From positions 2,108,001 through 2,172,000 of the forward strand of contig CP114123.1 in NCBI GenBank assembly GCA_029959195.1: DNA of 64,000 nucleotides, read 5' to 3'. Each line of letters begins with the position of its first letter. Positions within the stretch are counted from its first letter, which is position 1. The notes under the pieces were generated by a model that worked only from the letters and a program-made list of their open reading frames with translations, was not told the origin of the DNA and searched no databases. Shown one piece after another: positions 1-12,877 of the stretch. Origin of the DNA: Dictyophora rubrovolvata. Lineage: Eukaryota; Basidiomycota; Agaricomycetes; Phallales; Phallaceae. A program made the translations under genes and the position numbers.

Positions 1-521
1 CTGTATAACCCACGTTCTCATTGTGAAATATTCAAACTTAGAAAAAATTTAACAAAATAGGATTCTTTGAATAATGCTACTTTTTTATGGTAATTATACT
101 GAACAGGTTTGAATAAATAAATATATATACTCAAGGGAGGATTAAACTACCAGCAACTAATACCCGTGTCCAAATTTAACTCTCCCATTGTTAAAGTAAA
201 AATATTAGAGTTGTGTACCAAAATATAGGATCTGTACGAGAATCGAACCGACGGCAACCAACCAACAGCACACCCACTTACTACTAGGACACAGTCTCTG
301 ATGGTTACTTATAAAACAAAAACAATTTGAGTGCATAATTAGATGATTAGAGATTCACATCGAAATGATTCAAGCCGTTTTTCTTACAATGTAGTCCCTA
401 GAAGATTTAAGTGTAAAGTACGTGTATCTATAGTTAACATTAACAGTTCAATATAGTTATTATATTCAACATTTACAGTTGGATGATGGAATACAGCACC
501 AAATGTCAAATGTATTCTACA
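1..521. other. AT-rich non-coding flank
   Basis: I see no supported gene here. A weak tRNA-like T-loop on the minus strand near 236-300 does not fold convincingly. The stretch ends where the TGTCGTGATC tip of a solo LTR begins. Confidence 0.5.
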
Positions 522-760
522 TGTCGTGATCCGAACTCATGACATCACTAGCGATACGGATTCGTTATCTTATTTCCTTATCTTATCATATTTAAGGATT
601 ATCTTATCACAATCACATCACAGATGCTACGACTGGAAGTCTTGCCAGACTTCACCGCCATTTCATGAAGTCCTAGACACCGACGTCTTCCTAGGACTTA
701 CAGTAAGCCGCGGATAGACCTTCAGTCTACATTCTAGTTCCAAACCACGCATGAGATCAT
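522..760 (+). mobile_element. Solo-LTR family A, 5' part
   Basis: The stretch starts TGTCGTGATCCGAACTCATG and matches, in inverted orientation, about 240 bp of the complete family A LTR at 15057-15920. Similarity stops exactly at ATCAT (756-760), where the next element begins with TGTAAC, so the Ty3/gypsy element was inserted into this LTR. The remaining part of the LTR is not found in the window. Confidence 0.8.
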
Positions 761-3700
761 TGTAACAGATTGTTACACGATCTCACAGAGATGACTGTCT
801 CTGTATATTTAATTTTATTCTAAGTTACAGGTGCCGGTGCGCCGTAGATAGTCCGCGACTTAGTCGCGTAGGTAGCTTAGGTAATCAACTGCATATAGGG
901 TGGTTGGTGAGAAGTGCTGACGGCACTTCTGAAAAAAACCACCAATCGTCACTTTAGTTTAATACAGACACTTGTTCTGTTAACATTAAAGCCCGGTGGG
1001 CTTATTGAGACTTAACTAAAAAGTAACGGAAAATGTTACATCTTTTTTAACACCAAGAGGCGTTAAAAAAATACGCTACTGTATTTAAGCTAAAAAGCAA
1101 TGGCTCCTACTATGAGGAGTCAGAGTAACCCCCAGGAGGGACCACTGGTCCCCCAACCCCTGATCCTGGTGGAACGGGACAAAAATCACCACCTATTGGG
1201 CGGGGTGATGACTCGACATTGGGAGGTTCCCCAGTAATTGTCGAGGCCGGCCTAACAGGCCAGCCCACAGCAAACCCCTCATCACAGACGAGAAACCTGA
1301 ACAATAAGTTCACGGCACTAGAAGACCAGTCAGACAGATCGTCTGAAAGATCCTCAGGGAGTGCAAGCTCCATGCGGAAGTCCCAACTGTTAGACAGTAT
1401 AAGGGAACTGCTGGCAGCAGGGTCTTTGTCTCCGCAGGAGACAAGTGAACTTATTAAGTGTATTGATGAGGTCAATACTACCAGTCCTAAGCCAACGGCT
1501 TCGCCGAAGCCTCGACAGGACAAAGGTAAGGAACGGGAGGCAATCCCGTCTCAACACAGCTCCCGATGGGGAAGTCAATCAGGTCGTACTGGACCTCGAG
1601 CCTACCCCACACAAAGCGCGGGCCCAAGTAGACAGCCCACAGGGCCACAAATCCCTGCTTTGCAGGCCCCTCTCATGACCCGTTGAGAGAAATAGCCACA
1701 GGTCATGCTGAGCTTGGACGGATTCGTCAGACTTGATGAGAGATCCCAGCCAACTATGGCGAGACTGGAAACTCCCTTGATGAGGGCATCACAGAATACA
1801 TAGCCACCCAACAAAGGTTGGGAGTATCCCTCAATGCCGAGTCTGAGGACTTAGTAGCCAGGGCACACGCCTTGGAAGCAGTGGCTGACATCGCCGCTGA
1901 AAAGGCAAGGCAGGCTCGATATGAGGCCCTACAAAAGAAAACGACACTCCTTGAACAAGGAGTAGCAGCCGCACTAGCTTCAGGTGACGGTGGAGTCCAG
2001 CAATTTGCAGAAATGGGACCAACCATGCAATCAGCACGAAGTCTCAGAGTTGGCATTGCCAACACCACTCGTTTAGATCGAGCTGGACTAGGTCCTGGAT
2101 CAGGATCACACTCGAGTCCCTACAGGAACTCTCCAATCAGGAATCCACCTGCAGTACGGGTAGAAGAGAGGGCTACGCCCCCTCCAGAGACTCGACAATC
2201 AGTCGAGGTGGAAGACGCGACTCGTTGAGCACGATATGGCGAGGGTTTAAGGGCCACGCCATTTGACGATAGCGGGCTCCAGCTATATGCGCAGAGTCAG
2301 CCAACGGCGAGAGCCCCTCAGTATGAGGGAGTGATAGCAATGGTGCATAGAGCACTGGAAGAATGCTGGGACATGGTCCCTGGAAATTCACTCCTCGCGA
2401 AGGCGGGAGCCAAACTAACACTTACACAGACCTATAGCGGGTCTGCGAAACAGGAAGACTTTGATGTCTTCATGGTATCCATCATGAGATGGTTATGGGT
2501 AAACCACCTGCTTGGCAGTGTGAGCTGAACTGAGCAAATAGAAGTGCTCAGAATGAGATTGGAGGGTGCCGCCCAGGAATGGCACCTCCAGACGATTGAA
2601 TGTGGAGGTCAGTCCATCAAAGATTGGACACTGGTAACTGTCCTGCAAAAGTTGCAGGACCGATTCTTGCCAAAGGCAATGAAACATGAGATTGCGTATC
2701 AGTTTGATACGGCCAGACAAGGATCTCAATCCGTTCATGAGTTCTTGAATGAACTATTGAAGCTAGCCGACCAGCTAGCTCACCACCCAGACCCATATAC
2801 TTTCAAACGAAGGTTCATAAATGGCCTCAATCAAGAGATTGCGGGCGAAGTCACTAAACGTGGCTATACAGCTGAGACATCCTCCGCAGAGGAATTATAT
2901 CACGTCGCTAATGACGTCGAGCAATCAGTAAAGTACCAATGACTACTGTCGTCGAACCGTTACCCTTCATTGAAGGCTGCGGGTAAATCCTCCACCAATT
3001 TGGTGAAGCAAGTGCACTCCAACAATATGCGCCTGCAACAGAGGACGCCGTATATTAGTATGAGGCCAATAGAGGGTAATGTGAGCAAGAGCTCAACACC
3101 ACCCACTAAACCAACAACCTCGTTGTCGACAAGACCATCTCAACCGGCCAATAGGCCTGGCAGCAGTAACGCACATGCTAGCTCATCTCAGAGCAAGTGT
3201 TTCCATTGTGGACAGATGGGCCACTACAGGACCAACTGCCCCAAGCTGAGACAGGTACGAGCCAATGTGGGTTGCATTGAAGAGGTCGCAGACGATGCTC
3301 TTAATGCTATGGACCCCTTGGAAGGCCATGGAGGAGAGGAGCCCGTTGAGGAACAATGGGATGAGGACACCCTCGCAGATGAGGGAGGAATGGATGATGA
3401 CCATCAGTATGATGGTGATGACGCATACAAATGGGACGAGGAGGGTGATGAGTACGGCACCTACATGATCCTAACGGAGGATGATGGGTACAAAGAACGT
3501 CGCATGCATTTTGCAGCGATGAAGCAAGTCTCGAGCGAGACTACAAACACGTCCCGAGATTTGGGAGTGGAACCACTCTATGACCATATGGCCAGAGTAA
3601 AGTCTCGTGCTCCAAAGCGAGACAAAGCTGCCAAAAAACCCATTGAAGGGTTCTGGCCTGTAAACGGCCAATTGGTATACTGTCTAGTAGACAGCGGATG

Positions 3701-5565
3701 TCAGGGACTGATTATGTCCCCGACCTTCTCTCGTGTAATGGGAGTAAAGACATTCAAACTTGACAAGCCTGTCACATTACAGCTAGCCATCAAAGGCAGT
3801 AAATCGTCCATACAATATGGAATGTACACCCGAATAGAATTCAGTGATGTAGTGGTGATGGAGTACTTTGACATTGTCAATATAGATTATTACGATGTAA
3901 TAATTGGCGTACCGTTCCTGAGGAGGTACGGTATATGTCTAGACTTTAGTCAGGGCACTATCACATACAACAGTGTAGTCATTGACCCTAACAAGCACAT
4001 TATTGGAGAACTGTCGACGACAACAGCTATGGCAGTGACCACAGTCACTACACTGGATACTGGTAAACTCGCGCTAACGCCCAAGAACATACCCGCTCTA
4101 ATTGAGTATTGGAAAGACAAGTACAGCGACTTGTTTGGCCCTGTGCCATTAGAACTTCCTCCATTTCGGGAGGTTAATCACCAAATCCCACTTATCGAAC
4201 CAGATAAGAAAATCCGGTATCACATGCCCCGATGCCCGGACGCATTGAAGGGTCTTCTCGCTGAGAAGATAGAATGCTATGTGAAAGCGGGATGGTGGGA
4301 ACCCACTGTGGCCCAACAGGCCATACCAATGCTCTGTCTCCATAAGTGAGCACTCACAGGACTAAGGACCATATTTGATCTGCGACTGCAGAATGATAAT
4401 ACCGAGAAGGATGTAACTCCATTCCCGGATCAAGAGACCATCTGTCAAGATGTGGCCAGACACCCGTACAGGTCAAAGATTGACTTGACAGAAGCCTATG
4501 AACAGGTATGCATCGTACCTGAGGATGTCAATAAAACGACATTTGCAATGATCTATGGCATGTTCAAGAGCCATGTAATGCAGCAAGGAGACTGCAATGC
4601 CCCGTCAACCTTCCAACGGTTGATAACACACATCCTCCGGGATTGTATAGGGCGTAGTACCCATGTGTACATCGATGATGTATTCGTATACTCCACGTCA
4701 GTGGAGGCACACCAGGAACACCTGGAGAATGTCTTTTCTCGACTAAGAAAAGAGAAACTCTACCTGAGTCATAAAAAGGTAGATCTCTATTCCAAGCGAA
4801 TGGAATGTCTAGGTCACATCATCAACAATGATGGAATCCATCCCGATGAAGAGAAGATGGATAAAATCCGCGAATGGCGGATTCCTCGAATGTACAATGA
4901 TGTACAAAAGTTCTTAGGACTTGTACAGTACATAGCAGCCTACCTCCCAGGAGTAGCTGCATACACAACCCCATTGTCGGGTTGTACACACAACAACAGG
5001 ACGTTCATATGGACGCTGCTGTTAAATAAATGCTTTGACTCCATCAAAGCGTTAACATGCAAGGCTCCAATATTGAAGCCTATAAACGTGGACAACCCAG
5101 ATCCCATCTGGTTGGTCACCAACAGCTCTAAATGCAGAGTCAGTGCATACTATGGGCAAGGGCCCACTTGGCAAACATGCAGGCCCGCAGGGTTTCTTTC
5201 AAAGAAATTTACCCCGGCGCAGCACAATTACCGCACCCATGAACACGAGCTAATTGCTGTGTTAGAAGCACTCCTCAAATGGGAGGATAAACTACTAGGG
5301 TGCAAGTTCACCCTTGTTACAGACAACGAAGCATTGTCATATTTCAAAACACAACCGCGAATGTCACCTAGACAAGCTCGGTGGTTTGAATACCTGTCTT
5401 GTTTTAATTACGACACAGTGCATGTAAAAGGCGAGACCAATACAGTCACTGATGGACTTTCTCAATACTTCGAGGAAGATAATGAGGATGAACAACACCC
5501 GCCAGAGGTGTATGTAAATGCAGACGCTCGTCTAGACCCCTCTGGGGACCAGCTACCAACAGAAC
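761..5565 (+). mobile_element. Ty3/gypsy retrotransposon, fossil, 3' part absent
   Basis: The left end is fixed by the interruption of LTR family A. The 5' LTR begins TGTAAC; its right edge is unresolved, with GTTACA ending at 829 or at 1036 as candidates. Parts in order are a Gag region (about 1100-2940), a zinc knuckle CFHCGQMGHYRTNC (about 3200), an aspartic protease motif LVDSGCQG (about 3690), reverse transcriptase with YIDDVFVYS (about 4670) and RNase H (about 5080-5450). No integrase or 3' LTR is present because the neighbouring chromovirus LTR abuts at 5566. The coding part lies in several blocks, so the copy is broken with roughly four or five breaks. Age is not measurable without its second LTR. 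Confidence 0.85.
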
Positions 5566-5971
5566 TGTCAGGGTACACTAGCATCGTCCCCTTATTTTTC
5601 TACATTTATCTTCAGTTCTGGTCTATTTTATTTATTTCCATATTTCTCGTATTCTATTCCATCTCTTGCATTTCCCTCTCCTTCCGTATTCCCATTTTTC
5701 CTCCAATGGGCGCTGAGCGCCCGTTCTCATCAGAGCCATGGCCTAGGCCCCAGCTAAAAGTCTGGGACTGGCGCATATCCGTGCCCAGTCCATGAACTGA
5801 AGGCCGTGTGTGGCCTTCGCCGTTTTTCATAGTATATAGTTAGTAGCCCTAGAGGAGGGATCCCTAAGTTTGTTCTCTTAGGATCCCCTCCCTCTAGGTG
5901 AGTTAGTATTATTCCTAGAATATATTTTGCTTAGGATCCCCTCCCTCTAGTCTGAGTGAGTAGCCCTGACA
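5566..5971 (+). repeat. Chromovirus 5' LTR (family 2)
   Basis: This 406-bp LTR has 8-bp inverted tips TGTCAGGG and CCCTGACA. A TATATA motif lies at about 5833-5838, about 30 bp before AAGTTTGTTCT (5866-5876), the likely transcript start. Three solo copies of the same LTR lie at 16338-16743, 22643-23049 and 33225-33630. Confidence 0.93.
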
Positions 5972-5973
5972 GT

Positions 5974-5984
5974 AGAACAAACTT
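5974..5984 (+). other. Candidate self-priming primer-binding site
   Basis: AGAACAAACTT, 2 nt after the 5' LTR, is the exact reverse complement of AAGTTTGTTCT at 5866-5876 inside the LTR, which sits about 30 bp after a TATA box. Tf1/sushi elements are known to prime reverse transcription from the first 11 nt of their own mRNA. No tRNA-type TGG start is seen here. The assignment is inferred from the complementarity and the chromodomain. Confidence 0.7.
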
Positions 5985-8900
5985 CTACCCTGGGACCAGT
6001 CATTTCTATCAACGTTCACCTTCGGAAAATTGTCCTCGACAATGACTCATTCCATCTCGAGTCCTTCCTCATGCTCTGTCTATAACTTGACCCTTCCCAT
6101 CCTTCTTACTGTGCACCTAGGCTATTTTTACTATCATGGAACCCGACCAGGCTACTCTGAATCTAGAGCAACACCTCGCAGCTATGGAACAAAATTTCCT
6201 TACGTGCAACACTCGACTCGAACAACTCCTATCTCATCTCGAACCGTTTCTTCAACCTCAACTCCCGTCTGACTCTCCATCAGAACCCCCAGTAAACCCT
6301 CAATCCGCCAATGTTCCCCCAATCTGAGCATCGGCTCCATCTTCCACACGAGATTCACGAAATTCTCGTAATACCTGTCCCGCAGTGCCTCAGTCCTTTG
6401 ATGGTGATAGAAACAAAGGACACATGTTCTGGAACTCTGTCCAGATCTATATGAGCGCATGTAGCAAGGATTTCACGACCGACCAAGAAATGATCATTTG
6501 GACACTATCGTATATGAACGACGGCCACGCCCACGTTTTTGCTAATAGCCTGCTACAGAAGTACCTCGCAGGTATCATTCCTTTCGCGACTTGGGGAGAA
6601 TTCCGACTCAAGTTCGAAGAGGAATTTCTGCCCTTAACCGAATGCGATGATGCCCTCAACCTCCTCCTATCCGGCAGATATGCTCAAGGAGGCCGAACTG
6701 TAGAGGATTATGTGGACTCCTTCAATGTCTTCATAGAACGTGCTGGCTTCACAGATAGCTTTGCCATCACAACGCACTTTCGACAAGGATTAGACCCGAC
6801 AATTCAGTCCAAGGTCGCTACCATGCAGAGCCGACCCACATACGAAGATTTCAAAGGCTGGGTCAAGGCTGCGCGCGTTTTTGACCAAGATAGAAGAGCA
6901 AACGAAGCCTTCAGTGCCACTCGACGTCGCCAACTTCCAACCCCGTCGACTCCTAATTCCTTAATGATGGCTCCTATGTCTCGTCCTAGACTGGCACCTT
7001 TCCTGCCTCTAAGACCCACTATCCCCCAGTACCAACCACCTCCATTCCCACCTCCTAGGCCAGTTGCTCCTGGGTTTGCTGCTGCTCCGCCTAGGCCGTC
7101 GATTCCGGTTCAACCTCCTCAACAACGTCATGACCTGATGGATGTTGATGCCACACGTCGACGGATGACCGCGGAATCCACTAGATGTTACCGTTGTGGA
7201 CAAGCTGGGCATCTCATGCGTGACTGTCCTCACACGCATGACATTCGTTTCGTGAACACAGACGAGATCGACAACCTTGTCGAACTGCTCCTTGCCCAGA
7301 AGGACGTTGCAGAAGCGCAGAGTCGTGCAGGGCCTGGACCAACAGAGGAAGAAGAGACTCCTGCACCAGTAGCAACAGAGGATTTTCAGGAAGGCGACAA
7401 GTGAAGGATACACCCTTGTTGCCGACATTCAATAGATTCGACGTTTTGTACATAGATCATGAACAAAATGATGATAGTAATTCGAATCCTATTACCCCTG
7501 CTGTATCTCCTAAAAACCCCCCTCTCCCTACACCTTCTTCTATGCCGCCACCTCCACGACTCTCGACTTCGAAGCGGAAGTCACTACCCTCTGAATATTG
7601 ACTCGCAGCCACCGCCGGTACTCAGAAACTTGAAATCTCAGTAGAGCTCCAGAGTACTGACACAGGAGATTTGATCACCAGCAAAGCCATGCTTGACACG
7701 GGTGCTAGTGGTATGTTCCTGGACCGCGAGTTCGTTGAGAGACATCGACTCCCGACTGTCAAACTCCTGAAACCTATTCCTGTATTCAATGTTGATGGTA
7801 CACCCAACCAGGCCGGTGCTATCACACATGTGGTTGATCTGGTTATGAGGTATCAGTCCCACTCTGAATGCGTACTATTTGCCGTTACCGCACTTGGAAA
7901 ATATCCCATATTACTGGGGCTACCTTGGTTCAAGGCCCACAACCCGGTGATTGACTATACTGCTGGAGAAGTAGAACTGACGCGTTGTAGTCCCCAATGT
8001 CGTTCCTGTGCGCCCAGCTGGCCTTCGGGTCGTTGCACTAAACGTTCCTTTCGACAGATCCGAACGTCTGAAGATGTGAAGCTTGACAACACCGAGGCTG
8101 AAGATCCTGACATGCCTGATCTGGCAGACATAGAAGATGAGCTCCAGCTTGAGGACAGCGATCGACTCTTTGGTATTTCGATGGTTGACACTGGACCCGA
8201 GTTCCATCGCGTTGGCACAACCGAGACCATTTCACAAAGACTTGCTCAAGCCCACGCCAAGAACTCAGATGCTCCAGCCCCCAAGGGTTTTCGCGATATC
8301 GTGCCTGAACAATTCCATGACTTTGATGACATCTTTTCCAAAGAATCCTTTGATTCGCTACCGATGTCAAAGAAATGGGATCACCCAATAGAACTCGTCT
8401 CTGGTTCAGAGCCCAAATCCAGTAAGATCTACTTGCTGTCACCGAAGGAACAGGCCGAGTTGGATGCGTTTCTAGAGGAAAACCTCAAATCAGGACAGAT
8501 CTGACTCATGAAGTTGCCAATGGCCTCACCGGTCTTCTTTATCAAAAAGAAGGATGGTTCCCTTCGTCTCATTCAGGATTACCGGGCTCTGAATGCGATG
8601 ATGATCAAGAACCGTTATCCATTGCCCCTTATCCCGGAACTCATCAATAAGTTGCAGGGTGCCCGCTGCTTCACAAAGCTCGATGTTCGATGGGGCTACA
8701 ACAATGTGCGGATAAAGGAAGGCGACGAGTGGAAGGCCGTGTTTCATACTAATAGAGGCCTTTTCGAACCTTTGGTGATGTTTTTCGGCCTTACTAACAG
8801 TCCAGCCACCTTTCAGACGATGATGAACGAAATCTTTGAGGACATGATCTCAGAAGGTGTTGTCGCCATGTATATTGACGATATCCTCATCTATACATGA

Positions 8901-10176
8901 GATTTGGAACAACATCATCGTATTACTCGATGCGTACTCGAACGGCTTCGTGAGCACCAGCTATACCTTAAGGCGGAGAAATGCGAGTTCTGCAAGACCA
9001 AGATTGAGTACCTCGGGATGGTCATATCCGAGAATACAGTCGAAATGGACCCTGTGAAGGTCTCGGGTGTTAGGGACTGGCCTGTCCCGAGAAACGTCAC
9101 TGAAGTTCAATCCTTCCTCGGTTTTGCTAACTTCTATCGTCATTTCATCAAAGACTTCTCTCGTATTGCGCTTCCAATGTTCAGTCTGACCAAAAAGGAC
9201 ACCTTGTTCGTCTGGTCCGACAATTGTCAGCAAGCCTTCGATGCACTCAAGCTCTCAATCACTTCGGCTCCCATCTTGCTCATCCCAGACCCTGCTAAAC
9301 CCTACAAAGTTGAGGCAGACAGCTCCGACTTTGCTTCTGGCGCGGTTCTCTTGCAGTTATTGGACGAGGACTGTAAATGGCACCCAGTCGCGTTCTTCTC
9401 GAAAGCCCTGAGCCCCATAGAACGCAACTACGAGATTCATGACAAGGAAATGCTGGCAATAATTCGAGCCCTGGAAGAATGGCGACACTTTCTCGAAGGC
9501 ACAAGTCACCCCATCGACATTCGCACTGACCATAAGAACTTGGAGTACTTTATGACCGCTCGCAACCTCAATTGTCGACAAGCTCGGTGGTCAGTCTATC
9601 TTGCTCGATTCAACTTCACCCTCCAGCACATCCCGGGTAAGTCAATGGGGAAGCCCGACAGCCTCTCTCGACATGCAGATCACGGATCGGGAAAGGATGA
9701 CAACCAAGGGATCACCCTTATCCGACCCGAGATGTTTGCAATCAATGCCCTGCAAACGTTCTGTATCCGAGGAGAAGAGGAAGACTTCCTATGTCAGATT
9801 CACAAGGCCAATCGAGAAGGCAAGCATGAGGATAGCGTCTCCAAAGCCGTCACTTCTCTTCGAGCTCTCAGTGGTCATTCGGTGCATACCAGTGAATGGT
9901 CTGAAGATCGGGATGTCCTCTACTACCGTGGTAAGATCTATGTTCCCAATGTTGAGGATCTATGATGAGAAATCGTTGCACGTCATCATGATACCAAAGT
10001 CAGTGGTCACCCTGGTCATTTTAAAACTCTTGAACTGGTCTCTCGAACCTTTTGGTGGCCAGGTGTGTCTCGGTACATCCAACGATACGTCGAAGCCTGC
10101 GATCTCTGCTTGCATACGAAAATAGCTCGCCACGCACCCTTTGGCAAGTTGCGCCCCACTGAGACACCACACTGTC

Positions 10177-10450
10177 TGTAAGAGTCTGGACTCTTATCCG
10201 AGTTCCCCGAGTCGGAGACTACAGACGTAGTCAGCTTGTCTTACTTTCATTTATTCTTTGTCTTTATTAATAGTTTCTTTCCATAAGTTTCCTTTTATTT
10301 CTTATTAGATAATCTTTCTTTTTCTTATAAATACTCGAGATGTAGATATTTTATTCTTTAGCTTCTAATTCTACGAAGGTTACTACACTCATTGTTGTCT
10401 GATCCTCGTTTTATCTGAAGTTCTTGTGTAAAAGTCTTCCGACTTTTACA
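10177..10450 (+). mobile_element. Small solo LTR (family F) inside the integrase region
   Basis: This 274-bp insert starts TGTAAGAGTCTGGACTCTTA and ends with a GACTTTTACA tip, flanked by perfect 5-bp duplications CTGTC (10172-10176, 10451-10455). Each tip is itself a short palindrome. The AT-rich core has no ORF. TG...CA ends with a 5-bp duplication identify a solo LTR from another family, younger than the chromovirus copy that holds it. Confidence 0.88.
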
Positions 10451-11614
10451 CTGTCCTTGGGAGTTCATATCTGTCGACTTTATCGTTGAACTCCCAGAAT
10501 CTAATGGGTATGATGTGATCCTCTCTGTGGTAGATTCGCTAACCAAACGAGTTCATTTCATTCCCATGTTCACCACTATCAACGCATCTGGTCTCGCGAG
10601 TCTATACCTGCAACATGTGTGGAAGCTGCATGGCCTCCCTGACAAGATCATTTCCGACAGGGGGCCACAGTTTGTGGCATGCTTCACGAAGGAACTCTCT
10701 CGACTCCTTGGCATTCGACTCACCACGTCCACAGCCTACCATCCCCAAACCGATGGTCAGACCGAGAGGGTTAATGCAGAAGTCGAACAGTACATCCGAC
10801 TCTTCACCTCGGAACGACAGGATGACTGGGATAGGCTGCTTCCCATGGCCGAGTTTGCATACAACAACCACATACACTCGGTGACGCAAGTGACACCTTT
10901 TGAGTTGGACATGGGCCGTCAACCGCGTATGGGCTTTGAACCTCGTATCCCCAAATTGAAAATCGAGTCTGTCAACGAGTTCAAAGACTGTATGTCATCA
11001 ACTATCGAAGAAGCCAGAGCTGCTATCATCAAGGCCAAGGACGACATGGCCAAGTACTATGATCATAAACGACTCCCAACTCCCGAATATAAGATTGGTG
11101 ACAAGGTCTACCTCAATGCCAGTGACATTCGCACTACCAGGCCTTCAGCAAAGTTGTCCCATCACTTCCTAGGGCCTTTTCCTATAGCAGCAAGAGTCGG
11201 CTCTCATTCATATCGCCTACTCCTACCCAAATTGATGTCACGGCTTCACCCAGTCTTTCATGTCGTGAAGTTACGTCCGAGAACAGAAGATACCATCCCA
11301 GGTCATCATTCTCGAATCCCTCCTCCTCCCGAGATTCGTGATGATGGAGAACATTATGTTGTGGAAGAGGTCTTGGATAGTCGAGTCCAACGGAGCAAAC
11401 TCGAATTCAAGGTTCGTTGGGAAGGTTATGGCCCGGAGCATGATCAATGGGTACCAGAGAAGGACCTTGCAGCCCCCGATCTCTTGGGTAAATTCTATCA
11501 AGAGCATCCTAATGCATCACGTGCGATAAATGGTCTGTTGTTCTGCCCACGGTCAATCCAACCTTGGGAGAGACTGCAGGCGTCAGGCCGACGCCTGGTT
11601 GAAGAGGGGGGTGG

Positions 11615-11645
11615 TGTCAGGGTACGCTAGTGTCGTCCCCTGACA
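11615..11645 (+). repeat. Chromovirus 3' LTR remnant
   Basis: Only 31 bp remain, bearing both LTR tips (TGTCAGGG start and TGACA end) directly after the purine-rich tract. It is far shorter than the 406-bp 5' LTR, and this marks the element's right end against the interrupted zinc-ribbon gene. Confidence 0.8.
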
Positions 11646-12139
11646 GACATGAGCATCTGGGCTGATTAAATCTACATAGCATTGAGAATCTGGAACATCT
11701 TCATGCGGATTGGCAGGTTGCTTCATAATGTTTTTGGTATGCTGTAATAGAGCTGATGCTGACAATGAGAAAATACCAGTTAGTTAGTTTGCAAGATATG
11801 TATTAATGCAATTATCACTAATAAAACACACCTGACGGATCGGATGGGGTTTCTGCCAGGTCCAAATCTTGCATAACATGGCGTAACTGCTGTATTACCA
11901 CACCCGCAGGTTTTCCTAAACCATTGAAGAAATCATTACTTCATAGAATATGCAATACTGGAAACGTACCATAACCCTTCTGGGTACAATAGCCACAATA
12001 GGCAGTACTCAAATGCTGTCGTGCACCAAAATCTTCCTAATAAGGAAACATTCCGATTTTTGGTTCAAAACGGTTTTAAAACTACCAAAAACTTAACCGA
12101 CACACCACAGCCTCTAGAAAACAAAACTTTACAAAAAAG

Positions 12140-12772
12140 ATGGCCGCATTTTTATTTCACTATACATCATCAATCTCCTTGCCCATTCCAGCATCCCCCT
12201 CTGAGTCATTACCCCCCTCCGATGATGAATCTATATCACCTTTCTGTTTTTTGCCTACCAGTCCAAGGACATACAATTTGGATCTGCATACAACCCCCCA
12301 TATTTATAGTTCCCAGTATGCAAGTCTCGACATTGACGAAGAAACATACCTCCCGAAGTTCCCTCCACCTCATATTATTTGTCAATGTAGAAGTTCGGAT
12401 TTGGTTCACCCCGGTCTCATGTTTGGAGAAAAGGTTTATATCGAGGAACGATTAGACTGGTTTACAATTATCAACATTTATTCTACACCCGAATCAGCCG
12501 TTAAAGACTCATATCGGATTTGGTTAGTGACACAAGAAGGGTTCGAATTTACATTCCTGGTTCTAGATGTGCCAAGTCGTTGGGTTGTCATGAAAAACAT
12601 AAAAACACAAAAACATAGCCCATATAGACCGGCCAATCTTGTTCCTGTAGATCCTCAAATGTCTCGTTTTTCACCCCATTCACCAGAACCAATATCTCTC
12701 CCCTCTTCTCCATCCAAACGATCCTTCTGAAAGATCCGACACGTTTGCTCAAACCTTCTTGGACGAAATTAG
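12140..12772 (+). pseudogene. Gene X of the two-gene repeat, copy 1
   Basis: This is a homologue of the intact X at 19401-20033, well over 90% identical by eye, starting at the same ATG (MAAFLFHYTSS). I recognise no domain. A serine/proline-rich N-terminus is followed by a conserved core with CRSSDLVHP, STPESAVKDSYRIWLVTQ and VLDVPSRW, then a basic tail. Treated as part of an LTR-like element; about one break. Confidence 0.65.
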
Positions 12773-12877
12773 GACAAAAGGCTTGATTAGGATAAGCGAT
12801 TAGATTTGTATTTCATCTCCTTCTTTCTTTCTGGACATTTCATTAGCGCTTAAAAATTTTGGTTAACTCATATCATC

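Larger units (their letters stand above)
5566..11645 (+). mobile_element. Ty3/gypsy chromovirus, fossil
   Basis: A 5' LTR is followed by Gag with a CCHC knuckle (CYRCGQAGHLMRDC, about 7190), protease (LDTGASGMF, about 7690), RT with YIDDILIYT (about 8870), RNase H (about 9300-9680), integrase with an HHCC zinc domain (about 9970-10130) and DDE core (about 10450-11000), and a C-terminal chromodomain (about 11350-11480). A G-rich polypurine tract (about 11602-11614) precedes a short 3' LTR remnant. A 274-bp solo LTR is inserted in the integrase region. The order and the chromodomain place it with fungal chromoviruses, probably Tf1/sushi-like. It is broken, with roughly five breaks besides the insertion. 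Left and right flanks (AGAAC, GACAT) do not match. Confidence 0.9.

Noticed and set aside
236-305. tRNA-like sequence on the minus strand
   Set aside because: A GGTTCGATTC T-loop-like string is present, but the T stem does not pair and no acceptor stem was found.
761-829. A 69-bp LTR for the first gypsy element
   Set aside because: TGTAAC...GTTACA fits, but a TATA-like motif lies so close to the end that transcription would start outside the LTR; a longer LTR ending at 1036 is also possible, so the edge is left open.
7009-7453. Antisense ORFs over the chromovirus gag
   Set aside because: They mirror a Pro-rich and CCHC coding region on the plus strand and have no motif of their own.
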